A stretch of 56,475 nucleotides of DNA from Chromatiales bacterium (GCA_004282875.1 SHLT01000004.1:1-56475); one strand, 5' to 3'. Numbered from the stretch's first letter, positions 1-6,982 are shown. Numbers and translations are program-made. Notes: generated from the letters alone by a model not told the origin.

Positions 1-39
1 GCCGCCAGATACTGGTCGCAAGTTAGCTTAACGTTAGAC
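1..39 (+). repeat. attC site, right part only (cut by window edge)
   Basis: The sequence from base 1 matches the right half of the attC sites further on: GCCGCCAGATACTGGTCG, then AGTTAGCTTAAC, ending in the R' box GTTAGAC at 33-39. GTTAGAC fits GTTRRRY. The left half lies outside the window, so at least one more cassette precedes this point. Confidence 0.9.
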
Positions 40-125
40 GGCACTCATCCGAGGAGGTCCAGATTCAAACTCATACTGATCATCAACCGGACTCAGGTGG
101 CACGTTCTTCTCTGTTCTTTTCAAA

Positions 126-365
126 TTGGAAAAGATCACTGGATTAGTGATTCTCGGCGCAATTATCGTCTATCACGTCCTTCGGGTTTTCGGGTCTACG
201 CCAGAATTGCCAGGAATATATGGTTTGTTGCCTTTGCTTTTTTTCTGGGGCGGCGCCACTTTGTTTTTCGCCGGAGCAGGATCTGAAAAATACCCAGCAT
301 TTCCCTCCCTATGTCATGTTCCTCTCGCAATATGGCTGATCATTCTTGTTCTAGCTCTGCAGTAG
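126..365 (+). CDS. Cassette 1: small hydrophobic membrane protein
   Basis: Seventy-nine residues with two or three hydrophobic stretches (about residues 5-20, 33-48 and 63-78), so probably an inner-membrane protein. I do not recognise a family. The annotated start is a TTG with no good ribosome binding site. The frame stays open back to the window edge. A strong Shine-Dalgarno sequence, GAGGAGGT at 51-58, lies five bases before an in-frame ATT at 63, so translation may begin there and add 21 residues. The gene sits between two attC sites and ends about 26 bp before the next one. Confidence 0.55.
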   Translation: MEKITGLVILGAIIVYHVLRVFGSTPELPGIYGLLPLLFFWGGATLFFAGAGSEKYPAFPSLCHVPLAIWLIILVLALQ

Positions 366-391
366 CAATTCGTTAGGTCATGCGAAGTGCC

Positions 392-493
392 CCCTAACAA
401 GGCGCTGCACTGTGCCTCCTGGCTATCTGTCATCCTTCTTGCATTCGCAAGAAAGCCGCCAGATACTGGTCGCAAGTTAGCTAAACGTTAGGG
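392..493 (+). repeat. attC site 2 (canonical)
   Basis: R'' box CCCTAAC at 392-398 and R' box GTTAGGG at 487-493 are exact reverse complements, 102 bp end to end. The interior matches the common attC sequence of this array, including the central hairpin CTTGCATTCGCAAG. The crossover triplet GTT is intact, so the site should be recombination-competent. Confidence 0.93.
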
Positions 494-497
494 CGCT

Positions 498-1133
498 ATG
501 CGCTGGTTTGTCGCGATATCACTTGTGCTACCGGCTTCCTTGATCGACGCAGTGGAGGTCACGCCGATCGAGTTCGTCGTGGTATCGCAGACCGTTTCTG
601 CCACGCGCCTTGACCGATCCGAAACGGGAAATCTTTATCCTTGGCACACAGCAAAGCGCGGCTCGGAGATTTATGTCTCTAATTCCTGCGGGTTCGCCGA
701 CTATTCCTATCTTGGGTTTCGCCTACTTGAGTATCAGAGTGGCGATACGTTCGACAGCGAAAGAGTGAAGATCGACGCTCGGGCGCAGCTGGGAGAATGG
801 TGCAGGCTTAGCAATAGCCTATTCGAAGGCCTCACGTTACTGGCCTTACGGCACTGGGGTGAGGTTCCGTACATTGTCGGGAGTGCGGATATCTTCTACA
901 GATCGGATCACGCTGAGTACATTGTCGATCCCGACTTCATAGAAGAGTTCGGGTTGACTGACGTGTTACAAACGATTGAGGACCCCCAAGAATCGACGGC
1001 GTGCGTAGAAAAAGACCAAAGTGGTGACGACTACTTTGAATGGTTCGTGACTCAGCCTAATGTCCGACAGTTCGGGGAATTGGCGTGCTACATAAAGGGA
1101 GTTCACATACTAGATATTCGGATAGCACCCTAA
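498..1133 (+). CDS. Cassette 2: secreted protein of unknown function
   Basis: A 211-residue product with an N-terminal hydrophobic segment (residues 3-18) that reads as a signal peptide, followed by a soluble acidic domain with several cysteines (C64, C102 and others), which suits an oxidising periplasm. No family recognised. The ATG is only four bases after the attC R' box, so the only Shine-Dalgarno-like sequence is the AGGG of the box itself. The TAA stop lies inside the R'' box of the following attC. Confidence 0.7.
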   Translation: MRWFVAISLVLPASLIDAVEVTPIEFVVVSQTVSATRLDRSETGNLYPWHTAKRGSEIYVSNSCGFADYSYLGFRLLEYQSGDTFDSERVKIDARAQLGEWCRLSNSLFEGLTLLALRHWGEVPYIVGSADIFYRSDHAEYIVDPDFIEEFGLTDVLQTIEDPQESTACVEKDQSGDDYFEWFVTQPNVRQFGELACYIKGVHILDIRIAP

Positions 1134-1229
1134 CAAGGCGCTGCACCGTGCCTCCTGGCTATCAGTCACCTTTCTTGCATTCGCAAGAAGGCCGCCAGAT
1201 ACTGGTCGCAAGTTAGCTTAACGTTAGGC
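1128..1229 (+). repeat. attC site 3 (canonical)
   Basis: R'' CCCTAAC at 1128-1134 and R' GTTAGGC at 1223-1229, 102 bp. The interior is almost identical to the site at 392. The stop codon of the preceding gene (1131-1133) is inside the R'' box. Confidence 0.93.
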
Positions 1230-1237
1230 CGCGCATC

Positions 1238-1648
1238 ATGTATGTAGCGAAATTGTTGTTGCTCGTCCTTTTTGGCATGGTGCTACTCAATTCGGCGCGG
1301 ACGCATGCCGACGAGTTTTCGACTACTGATGCCGAAAAGGGCGTAGTAAATCGATTCTTGTTGATGGGCATGGATGGAATGCGAGACCAGATGATCCGCT
1401 CTGGTACCCCGGAAGAAGAGGTGGACCATGCCATCCAAACGGCGTTGGAGACGTACGCGAGTTGTTACATAAAGGTGGCGACCGAGCAAGCAAGGGCCCA
1501 GAATTTGGATCACGAGGTGGTACTGAAGTTCATAGCCGGCCGTCCAATTGAGGCAGGCGAACAACAGACCATTGTCGATCTTGATATGGAAGCTCTTAGA
1601 CTTCGAAATGCCTCCTGCCAAAAGAAGTTTCTTCGGGACACGCGTTAG
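1238..1648 (+). CDS. Cassette 3: small exported protein of unknown function
   Basis: A 136-residue product. Residues 1-24 form a clear signal peptide with a likely cleavage after HADA-like residues near 24-25, followed by a mostly helical, charged domain with cysteines at about 81 and 128. No recognised family. The ATG is eight bases after the attC R' box GTTAGGC, with no independent ribosome binding site. The gene ends 18 bp before the next attC. Confidence 0.65.
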   Translation: MYVAKLLLLVLFGMVLLNSARTHADEFSTTDAEKGVVNRFLLMGMDGMRDQMIRSGTPEEEVDHAIQTALETYASCYIKVATEQARAQNLDHEVVLKFIAGRPIEAGEQQTIVDLDMEALRLRNASCQKKFLRDTR

Positions 1649-1666
1649 TGGTGCGGTGCAAGCGCA

Positions 1667-1766
1667 ACCTAACAAGGCGCTGCACTTGCAACTTGGCTTC
1701 CGTCACGGCTCTTGCAGCGGCAACAGCCGCGCCGTAAGCTGAGTTCAAGTTGGCTCAACGTTAGGC
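1667..1766 (+). repeat. attC site 4 (divergent interior)
   Basis: R'' ACCTAAC at 1667-1673 and R' GTTAGGC at 1760-1766, 100 bp. The terminal boxes and AAGGCGCTGCAC match the neighbours, but the interior differs: it has CACGGCTCTTGCAGCGGC and lacks GCCAGATACTGGTCG. It resembles the site at 5375 instead, so this cassette probably came from a different attC lineage. Confidence 0.9.
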
Positions 1767-1782
1767 AGCATCCAAGCTAGTC

Positions 1783-2103
1783 ATGGACGTTATCTTCAAA
1801 GCACTAGTCCTAGCAGCCGTGCTCTATTTCGTATACGAGTTGGGCGGCATAATCTATGCAGCGAAGAACCCACCGGCACCTTATCCAGACGAAGACTTAA
1901 CTTCGGAAAAGGTTGTCAAAATTACTCGCGAATTCACCGGCAACGAGAGCGCAGAAATTCGATACGGGGCCGTCGAGTTGAATGGAACAATTTGGAGCGC
2001 GGTAACCTCGAATCGTGGTTTTTCTTATGGAGTAGGAGACAAGTGCCGGGTCGTGGGGCGCGATGGAACGACTCTTATCGTGGATACTCTCGATGACGCC
2101 TAA
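1783..2103 (+). CDS. Cassette 4: membrane-anchored NfeD-like OB-fold protein
   Basis: A 106-residue product with one N-terminal membrane helix (about residues 5-26) and a C-terminal segment of the form G-x-V-x-x-x-G-x-x-W-x-A-x(8)-G-x-G-x-x-C-x-V, about residues 62-100. That pattern resembles the small OB-fold domain at the C terminus of NfeD proteins, which organise membrane microdomains with SPFH partners. No SPFH partner is nearby, so the role is open. The TAA stop is supplied by the next attC. Confidence 0.6.
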   Translation: MDVIFKALVLAAVLYFVYELGGIIYAAKNPPAPYPDEDLTSEKVVKITREFTGNESAEIRYGAVELNGTIWSAVTSNRGFSYGVGDKCRVVGRDGTTLIVDTLDDA

Positions 2104-2199
2104 CAAGGCGCTGCACTGTGCCTCCTGGCTATCTGTCATCTTTCTTGCATTCGCAAGAAAGCCGCCAGATACTGCTCATAAGTTAGCTTAACGTTAGGC
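2098..2199 (+). repeat. attC site 5 (canonical)
   Basis: R'' GCCTAAC at 2098-2104 and R' GTTAGGC at 2193-2199 are exact reverse complements, 102 bp. The interior is of the common type. The preceding gene ends inside R''. Confidence 0.93.
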
Positions 2200-2202
2200 A
2201 AC

Positions 2203-2697
2203 ATGCCCGACTCGATCGCAATTCGCGACGCAGTGCCAAATGAAGCTGCGTATCTATCTGCTCTCGCACTCCGCTCCAAGGCGCATTGGGGATACTCGCG
2301 AGAGTTCATTCGGGAATGTGAGAACGAACTTACATATCAGCCAAGTCAAATAGAAGACGACAACGCTCACTTCGTAGTAGCACAAAGAGGTTCGGAAATT
2401 GTAGGCTTTTACGCTCTTGAGGTGGTATCGGCGAGACAGTTCGAACTCGTCGCGTTGTTTGTGGAACCGGAACATATTGGTGACGGCGTTGGTCGGGACC
2501 TAATGAAACATGCACTCGACAATGCAGCAGCGCGATCGGGGCAGTCCATTTTGATACAAGGCGATCCAAATGCGGAGAGGTTCTATTTAGCCGCAGGTGC
2601 AACGCAAATTGGTACTCGTGAGTCGGGCAGCGTTTCCGGCAGATTCCTACCCTTGTTTGAGGTTCTGATCCGCACGCCAGACGAAGATGTTGTCTAA
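2203..2697 (+). CDS. Cassette 5: GNAT-family N-acetyltransferase
   Basis: A 164-residue product with the length and layout of a GNAT acetyltransferase, which moves an acetyl group from acetyl-CoA to an amine. An N-terminal IRDAVPNEA strand-helix is followed by HFVVAQRGSEIVGFYALE, then the core strand LVALFVEPEHIGDGVGRDLM. The V-x-P-x-x-x-G-x-G-x-G/x acetyl-CoA loop is at about residues 86-97. GNAT genes are common integron cargo; the substrate cannot be read from sequence. The ATG is three bases after the attC, and the TAA lies in the next attC. Confidence 0.88.
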   Translation: MPDSIAIRDAVPNEAAYLSALALRSKAHWGYSREFIRECENELTYQPSQIEDDNAHFVVAQRGSEIVGFYALEVVSARQFELVALFVEPEHIGDGVGRDLMKHALDNAAARSGQSILIQGDPNAERFYLAAGATQIGTRESGSVSGRFLPLFEVLIRTPDEDVV

Positions 2698-2792
2698 CGA
2701 GGCGCTGCACCGTGCCTCCTGGCTATCTGTCACCTTTCTTGCATTCGCAAGAAAGCCGCCAGATACTGGTCTCATTTAGCCTAACGTTAGCA
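2692..2792 (+). repeat. attC site 6 (R' box altered)
   Basis: R'' GTCTAAC at 2692-2698 and R' GTTAGCA at 2786-2792, 101 bp. The interior is of the common type. GTTAGCA departs from GTTRRRY at two positions but keeps the GTT crossover triplet. Confidence 0.88.
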
Positions 2793-2797
2793 GGCAG

Positions 2798-3214
2798 ATG
2801 GAACCCGAGGCGCAATCCAAGAATTGGGTCACTATCCAGCACTTCTATCATCCGACGGAAGCGCATATTGCCGCAGGCCGTCTTGAATCTGAGGGGGTTC
2901 CTGTATTCCTCCTGGGCATAAACCACGCAACAGCAAACTGGCTGATGACAACGGCTCTTGGTGGAATACAACTTCAAGTACCTAGCAGTTTTGAAGGCGA
3001 GGCTAGGCAGATCCTAGCGAACTCTGTCTCTTCCGAGTGTGCCGAGGCAAAGGTGTGCCCCAATTGTGGAAGCTCGAATACGTCGCCGCAAAGCGGAAGT
3101 TGGCGAATCGCGTTCTTGGCTGTTCATTTGTTCTCTATCCCGCTGCCGTGGAGGAAGGATCGTCGGTCCTGTTCCGACTGTCACAGCGAATGGTCAACCA
3201 GAGCTGCCAGCTAA
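2798..3214 (+). CDS. Cassette 6: DUF2007-type protein with zinc-ribbon tail
   Basis: A 138-residue product. Residues 10-75 match the DUF2007 pattern (WVTIQHFYHPTEAHIAAGRL, LESEGVPVFLL, GGIQLQV), a ferredoxin-like fold often called a putative signal-transducing protein. It is followed by a zinc-ribbon-like tail with CPNCGS at about residues 87-92 and CSDC at about 128-131. The tail suggests metal or partner binding; the true function is unknown. The ATG is five bases after the attC with AGG just upstream. The stop codon is in the next attC R'' box. Confidence 0.8.
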   Translation: MEPEAQSKNWVTIQHFYHPTEAHIAAGRLESEGVPVFLLGINHATANWLMTTALGGIQLQVPSSFEGEARQILANSVSSECAEAKVCPNCGSSNTSPQSGSWRIAFLAVHLFSIPLPWRKDRRSCSDCHSEWSTRAAS

Positions 3215-3309
3215 CAAGGCACTGCACTGCGCCTCCTGGCTATCCGTCACCTTTCTTGCATTCGCAATAAAGCCGCCAGATACTGGTCTCATTTAGCTTA
3301 ACGTTAGGC
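3209..3309 (+). repeat. attC site 7 (canonical)
   Basis: R'' AGCTAAC at 3209-3215 and R' GTTAGGC at 3303-3309, 101 bp, with the common interior apart from small changes. The preceding gene's TAA is inside R''. Confidence 0.9.
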
Positions 3310-3319
3310 AGCACCTTTC

Positions 3320-3853
3320 GTGAATCGCAGAAGATTCCTGACCGCCACCGCAACGTTGGTCGGCGCGGCTGGCCTAGGTACTCTCTATTGGCCGAATCGG
3401 TGGAATTACATCGTAGTTCACCACAGCGCCGGCCAGTTCGGAACAATCGAGTTCTTGCAGCAGGTCCATAGAGAAAGGCAGCCTGGAGACCCGATAGATG
3501 CAATTCCCTATCACTACGTAATCGGGAACGGCAACGGTCTTGGCTTAGGCGAGATAGCGAGTGACTGGCGAGGTGAATACGACGTTTGGGGCGCCCATTT
3601 ATCCGGCCGTAACACAACGCGTAATTTTCTAGGTCTAGGTATTTGCCTGGTCGGAAACTTTGAAGAATCCACTGTTCCTCAAGAGCAGCTCGAAGCGTTG
3701 GTCACGCTGACCAAACAGTTGATGGGACGTTACAATATTTCGTCTGCCAATGTTCACGGACATGGCTTGATTGAGGGCGAGTCCACGAAATGCCCTGGCA
3801 GTAACTTCCCGTTCGCAGAGTTCAGAACCGCTATCAGTGAAGGTGCGGCCTAA
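3320..3853 (+). CDS. Cassette 7: Tat-exported N-acetylmuramoyl-L-alanine amidase (PGRP / amidase_2)
   Basis: A 177-residue product with GTG start and an N-terminal NRRRFLTATA followed by a hydrophobic run, a twin-arginine signal. The mature part is an amidase_2/PGRP domain: VVHHSAG at about 32-38, IPYHYVIGNG at 62-71, GICLVGNF at 107-114, VHGHG at 145-149 and STKCPG at 155-160. H34, H148 and C158 are the likely zinc ligands, as in T7 lysozyme-type amidases that cut the stem peptide from N-acetylmuramate. It is complete and looks active. It could remodel the cell's own wall or attack that of others. The TAA is in the next attC. Confidence 0.88.
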   Translation: MNRRRFLTATATLVGAAGLGTLYWPNRWNYIVVHHSAGQFGTIEFLQQVHRERQPGDPIDAIPYHYVIGNGNGLGLGEIASDWRGEYDVWGAHLSGRNTTRNFLGLGICLVGNFEESTVPQEQLEALVTLTKQLMGRYNISSANVHGHGLIEGESTKCPGSNFPFAEFRTAISEGAA

Positions 3854-3948
3854 CAAGGCGCTGCACTGTGTCTCCTGGCTATCTGTCACCTTTCTTGCAT
3901 TCGCAAGAACGCCGCCAGATACTGGTAGCATCTAGCTTAACGTTAGGC
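3848..3948 (+). repeat. attC site 8 (canonical)
   Basis: R'' GCCTAAC at 3848-3854 and R' GTTAGGC at 3942-3948, 101 bp, exact reverse-complement boxes, common interior. Confidence 0.93.
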
Positions 3949-3967
3949 CGCACTCGAGGAGTCGCAA

Positions 3968-4381
3968 ATGTCCAAGAACTACGAAGGCGGATGCCACTGC
4001 GGGGCTGTCCGATATTCCGGTACAAAGGCCCCAGAGCTGACATTTTATTGTCACTGCAGCGATTGCCAGCGGACGTCGGGAAGCCCATATTCTATGGAGC
4101 TGATGGTTGAGCGAAATTCGGTTCAGTTTAAAGGAGCATTAAGCTCTTATGTTGTCGTAGGAGACTCAGGTAGTCCTGTGACTCGATTTTTCTGTCCAGA
4201 ATGCAGCTCGGGCATTTATCTTGACTGCGATGCTGACCCTGATTATCTGTTCGTGAAAGTTGGAAGCCTCGACGACGCAAGTTGGGTTTCACCTCAAATG
4301 CATATTTTTACTTCCGCCAAACAGCCGTGGGTCCAAATTGCCGACGGACTCCCACAGTACGAGAAGATGCCGGATGAGTAA
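3968..4381 (+). CDS. Cassette 8: GFA / CENP-V family zinc protein
   Basis: A 137-residue product with the cysteine pattern of the GFA (glutathione-dependent formaldehyde-activating)/CENP-V fold: C9-H-C11-G, C28-H-C30-S-D-C33-Q and C76-P-E-C79. FTSAKQPWVQIADGLPQY near the C terminus is also typical. The family binds two zinc ions; some members add glutathione to small aldehydes, but most, including this one, have no proven substrate. A good ribosome binding site (CGAGGAG) precedes the ATG by seven bases, so this cassette can start translation independently. Its own attC is reduced to a stub. Confidence 0.9.
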   Translation: MSKNYEGGCHCGAVRYSGTKAPELTFYCHCSDCQRTSGSPYSMELMVERNSVQFKGALSSYVVVGDSGSPVTRFFCPECSSGIYLDCDADPDYLFVKVGSLDDASWVSPQMHIFTSAKQPWVQIADGLPQYEKMPDE

Positions 4382-4392
4382 TCAGTATGCAG

Positions 4393-4409
4393 CCCAATTA
4401 ACGTTAGGC
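4393..4409 (+). repeat. Vestigial attC (right end only)
   Basis: Between cassettes 8 and 9, where an attC is expected, only about 17 bp remain: CCCAATTAACGTTAGGC ending in an intact R' box GTTAGGC at 4403-4409. The AAGGCGCTGCAC arm and central hairpin are missing. Deletion of the left part has fused two cassettes into one mobile unit. Confidence 0.75.
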
Positions 4410-4420
4410 AGCAGTAGTAC

Positions 4421-4825
4421 GTGCAGCTCAGGACATTTCTAAACGATCTTTCCGCGTGGTCTGAATCACGCTCGGATGTGCTGGGATTGGCTCTTGTTGG
4501 CTCACATGCTCGAGGTGCTGCGCGCCCGTGCTCCGACGTCGATGTGATTGTGCTCTGCGAGGACCCACTGAAATTGGCAGACAGTGATGGTTGGATCGCA
4601 AGGTTTGGCGACCCTCTCAAGAAAATGACAGAAACATACGGAGTTGTTCGCGTTGTCCGAGTCTTCTATGGAGGTGGGCTGGAGGTTGAGTTCGGCTTGA
4701 GCCCAGTCGATTGGGCCGACGTTCCACTCGATGCAGGAACGCGAAGGGTAATCTCAGAGGGTATGCGTATCCTATACGATCCTAAAGGTCTCCTAAGAAG
4801 CGCGGAGATTGCAGCTGCAGCCTAG
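4421..4825 (+). CDS. Cassette 9: nucleotidyltransferase-domain protein
   Basis: A 134-residue product with GTG start and the pol-beta-type nucleotidyltransferase signature: GSHARG at residues 27-32, ARPCSDVDVIVL at 34-45 with D39 and D41 as metal ligands, and a third acidic strand LEVEFG near 88-93. It has the length of a catalytic domain alone, like MNT-type antitoxin enzymes and the N-terminal part of aminoglycoside adenylyltransferases. No HEPN partner and no drug-binding domain are visible, so neither role is assigned. The stop TAG is inside the following attC. Confidence 0.83.
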   Translation: MQLRTFLNDLSAWSESRSDVLGLALVGSHARGAARPCSDVDVIVLCEDPLKLADSDGWIARFGDPLKKMTETYGVVRVVRVFYGGGLEVEFGLSPVDWADVPLDAGTRRVISEGMRILYDPKGLLRSAEIAAAA

Positions 4826-4921
4826 CAAGGCGTTGCACTGCGTCTCCTGGCTATCTGTTACCTTTCTTGCATTCGCAAGAACGCCGCCAGACACTGGTGG
4901 CGAGTTTGCTTAGCGTTAAGT
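4820..4921 (+). repeat. attC site 10 (mildly diverged)
   Basis: R'' GCCTAGC at 4820-4826 (AAC changed to AGC) and R' GTTAAGT at 4915-4921, 102 bp. The interior is the common type with a few changes. GTT is intact. Confidence 0.88.
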
Positions 4922-4993
4922 GTCACTGGAGCGCGCCCGCGAAGTAGCACCCTCGTTACATTCGACAACTTTTCCACCAGGAGCAACACCAGC

Positions 4994-5368
4994 ATGAAAA
5001 TGGCAATTTGGCAACTGGGAACCGTTCTGCTTTTAGCGTCATGTTCTGGTCCAGTAGATTTGGATGCTGCAGCGACATTGCCGGGGTCGTGGTTATGCGA
5101 CGACGGAATCATCATTACCTTTAATGCCAATGGTAAGTACGAGTGGCGTATACCATCGGATGGCGAAGTGACGCTCTACGTCGAGGGAAATGAATACATC
5201 AGGATGAACGACGATGGGGGCTATTCGATTCTGGATGAATGGACGCTCAACGGAGATTTCCTGGAAATGAACATGCTGGGCGAAACGGATCGATACATCT
5301 TGGATTTTATTTCCGAGTCCAAATTCCGAATAGTCGGACCGGATACATTTTCGTGTCAACTGCAGTAG
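4994..5368 (+). CDS. Cassette 10: small lipoprotein, lipocalin-like
   Basis: A 124-residue product. LLLASC at about residues 12-17 is a lipobox, so C17 should be lipidated. The rest is predicted beta-rich: LPGSWLCDDG, then repeated strands such as ITFNANGKYEW, DEWTLNGDFLEMN and ESKFRIVG. This resembles small lipocalin-like lipoproteins that report or bind ligands at the membrane, but no named family is certain. About 70 bp of leader separates the attC from the ATG, with AGGAG eleven bases upstream of the start. Confidence 0.75.
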   Translation: MKMAIWQLGTVLLLASCSGPVDLDAAATLPGSWLCDDGIIITFNANGKYEWRIPSDGEVTLYVEGNEYIRMNDDGGYSILDEWTLNGDFLEMNMLGETDRYILDFISESKFRIVGPDTFSCQLQ

Positions 5369-5374
5369 ATTGAC

Positions 5375-5474
5375 ACCTAACAAGGTGCTGCACTCGGCCG
5401 TCCGGTTGACGCCACGGCACTTGCAGCGACAATGACCGCGCCAGATACTGGTCGTATTCAGCGAAACGCCAGTC
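5375..5474 (+). repeat. attC site 11 (decayed R' box)
   Basis: R'' ACCTAAC at 5375-5381 is intact, but the R' end reads GCCAGTC at 5468-5474 instead of GTTRRRY. The interior contains CACGGCACTTGCAGCG as in the site at 1667, and CCAGATACTGGTCG as in the others. Loss of the GTT crossover triplet should block recombination. Confidence 0.82.
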
Positions 5475-5486
5475 GTCAATTGAAAG

Positions 5487-5855
5487 ATGACCACGCCTAG
5501 AGATTACCTGGCCAACTGGCTCCGCTGGCGCCGAGGGCGCCAAGAGTCCGGTTACGAGAAGATGCTCATTCTCGTAAATCCATTCTTTTTGCCATTTGAT
5601 TTCTATCTTCTCCGCTTTCGAAAAGGGTCAGAGATTCCTCCGCACACTGATCCGGTGTCGGAGAAAAGGCACTACCGGCTAAATCTGATCCTGAAGCAGG
5701 CTCGAGAGGGTGGTCACTTTTCCTGTTCCAACCCGATCTACGAGAGTCGCAGAATCAAGTTATTCAGACCCGATCGCAATGAGCACAGCGTCTCCAGAAT
5801 CAACGAGGGCACCCGTTACGTCCTGAGCATCGGTTGGGTGTTAGGTGACGGCTAA
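5487..5855 (+). CDS. Cassette 11: 2OG-Fe(II) oxygenase-like protein
   Basis: A 122-residue product with the compact double-stranded beta-helix pattern of a 2-oxoglutarate/iron oxygenase: PPHTDPV gives H53-x-D55, NEHSVSRI gives H100 and GTRYVLSIGWV supplies R110 as the possible 2-oxoglutarate-binding residue. The first strands (FYLLRFRKGSEI, HYRLNLILK) also fit. Family members hydroxylate proteins or small molecules; the substrate is unknown. The protein is short for the superfamily but has all the iron ligands. The TAA stop is in the next attC. Confidence 0.78.
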   Translation: MTTPRDYLANWLRWRRGRQESGYEKMLILVNPFFLPFDFYLLRFRKGSEIPPHTDPVSEKRHYRLNLILKQAREGGHFSCSNPIYESRRIKLFRPDRNEHSVSRINEGTRYVLSIGWVLGDG

Positions 5856-5951
5856 CAAGGCGCCGCGCTGTGCCGCCGGCCTATCAATCACGGTCCTTGC
5901 ATCCGTACCGGCCGCGCCAGATACTGGTCGCAGGTTTGCTCAACGTCAGCT
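5850..5951 (+). repeat. attC site 12 (decayed)
   Basis: R'' GGCTAAC at 5850-5856. The R' end reads GTCAGCT at 5945-5951, so the crossover triplet is GTC. About 102 bp, with CCAGATACTGGTCGCAGG retained. Confidence 0.82.
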
Positions 5952-5972
5952 CGCGCGTGACTCTGTGAGAAT

Positions 5973-6437
5973 ATGATGGTTAGCCGCAACTATATTTTTG
6001 TTTTGCTAATCGCGATCGGATGTATGTTCCCGACCGCTCTGTGGGGTGACGCGAACGATGACGCCGAAGCCATACGCGATACGTATCTCGAGTGGGTCGC
6101 TTCAACTAATGCCAGGGACATAGATCGCTGGGCAACGTTTGTGGCGCCGGGCGCCGTGTTCCTGCCTCCCGGCACAGCCCCTCTTGAGTCCAAGGAGTCT
6201 ATCACCGCTTTTTACGCGGAACTCTTTGACGACCAAAATTTCTCGCTGGCCTGTTCGCAACGGCATGTCGAAATTGCTGATTCCGGAGAATTGGCATGGT
6301 CTCGTGGCATATGCGCAGCTACTTTTTCACTACCGGACGGAACCGTTGGCCAAGGTTCAAGCAAATGGGTCAAGGTCTGGGTCCTCTCGGAGGACGGGCA
6401 GTGGAAATGTCGCCTCAACACCTGGAACAGCGACTAA
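5973..6437 (+). CDS. Cassette 12: exported NTF2-like (DUF4440/SnoaL-type) protein
   Basis: A 154-residue product. Residues 1-25 are a signal peptide. The mature part has the NTF2-like order: AIRDTYLEWVASTNARDIDRW, then FLPPGTAPLESKESITAFYAELF, then strands SGELAWSRGICAATF and KWVKVWVLSEDGQWKCRLNTW. This cone-shaped fold is used by small enzymes and binding proteins. Two cysteines in the mature part may form a disulphide. The ligand is unknown. No full attC follows. Confidence 0.78.
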   Translation: MMVSRNYIFVLLIAIGCMFPTALWGDANDDAEAIRDTYLEWVASTNARDIDRWATFVAPGAVFLPPGTAPLESKESITAFYAELFDDQNFSLACSQRHVEIADSGELAWSRGICAATFSLPDGTVGQGSSKWVKVWVLSEDGQWKCRLNTWNSD

Positions 6438-6451
6438 CTTTCGCAAGCGCG

Positions 6452-6480
6452 GCCCAACGAGGCACAGCACTTGCCACAGG
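6452..6480 (+). repeat. Half attC (left arm only)
   Basis: GCCCAAC at 6452-6458 is followed by GAGGCACAGCACTTG, matching the left arm of the attC (CCTAACAAGGCGCTGCAC). The hairpin and R' box are missing and the next gene starts at once. The site is truncated and cannot recombine. Confidence 0.65.
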
Positions 6481-6484
6481 CGGA

Positions 6485-6982
6485 ATGATGAAGACCTCAG
6501 TTCTAGTCGCCGGTACGATAATCCTGCTATTCGGCGAGACCGTGCCGGTATCAGCAGGTCTGGAGACGGATGCTGCTTCTTACCTTGATATCTGCCCGGT
6601 GACACGTGCGAATGGCCTGGGTCCTCCGGGAGAAAAGCGCAGCCCGAAACATCATGGCAATGGAAAAATATGGACCGTACTCTGGCCCGACGGGCTAATT
6701 GAATTTGGCGAAGGACGACCGGGCAGTATCGGTGACGATGGCGTGCTCGCAATGAAGTTTCCCTGGTGGCGAGGAGAAGGTGTCCGAGGTCGGCTTCGTA
6801 TTTCGGGCAGACGCCTCGACGGTGAAGCACCACCGGCGTTCGGAGAGGTTCCAGACGGCTATGGAGATAGTGGGTTTCAGGCCTCAAGCGTACTATTCCC
6901 TACCGAAGGCTGTTGGGAGATAACCGGGTCGGTCGGTGATATCGAGCTGACCTTCGTACAATATGTCCGCTGGGTCCGATGA
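6485..6982 (+). CDS. Cassette 13: exported protein, conserved GNG-LW-LWP family
   Basis: A 165-residue product from the first of two ATGs. The frame is open upstream, but that part overlaps cassette 12 and has no signal peptide. Residues 1-25 form a signal peptide. The motifs PPGEKRSPKHHGNG, IWTVLWPDG, MKFPWWRG, GYGDSGFQASSVLFP and EGCWEITG are familiar from uncharacterised bacterial exported proteins of this size. The invariant-looking Trp, Gly and Cys residues suggest a small beta-sandwich. Function unknown. Confidence 0.75.
   Translation: MMKTSVLVAGTIILLFGETVPVSAGLETDAASYLDICPVTRANGLGPPGEKRSPKHHGNGKIWTVLWPDGLIEFGEGRPGSIGDDGVLAMKFPWWRGEGVRGRLRISGRRLDGEAPPAFGEVPDGYGDSGFQASSVLFPTEGCWEITGSVGDIELTFVQYVRWVR

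Noticed and set aside
2723..3617. Several - strand open frames of 84-126 codons in the cassette array
   Set aside because: They run through attC sites and opposite recognisable cassette genes; their shared C-terminal residues come from the repeated attC sequence.
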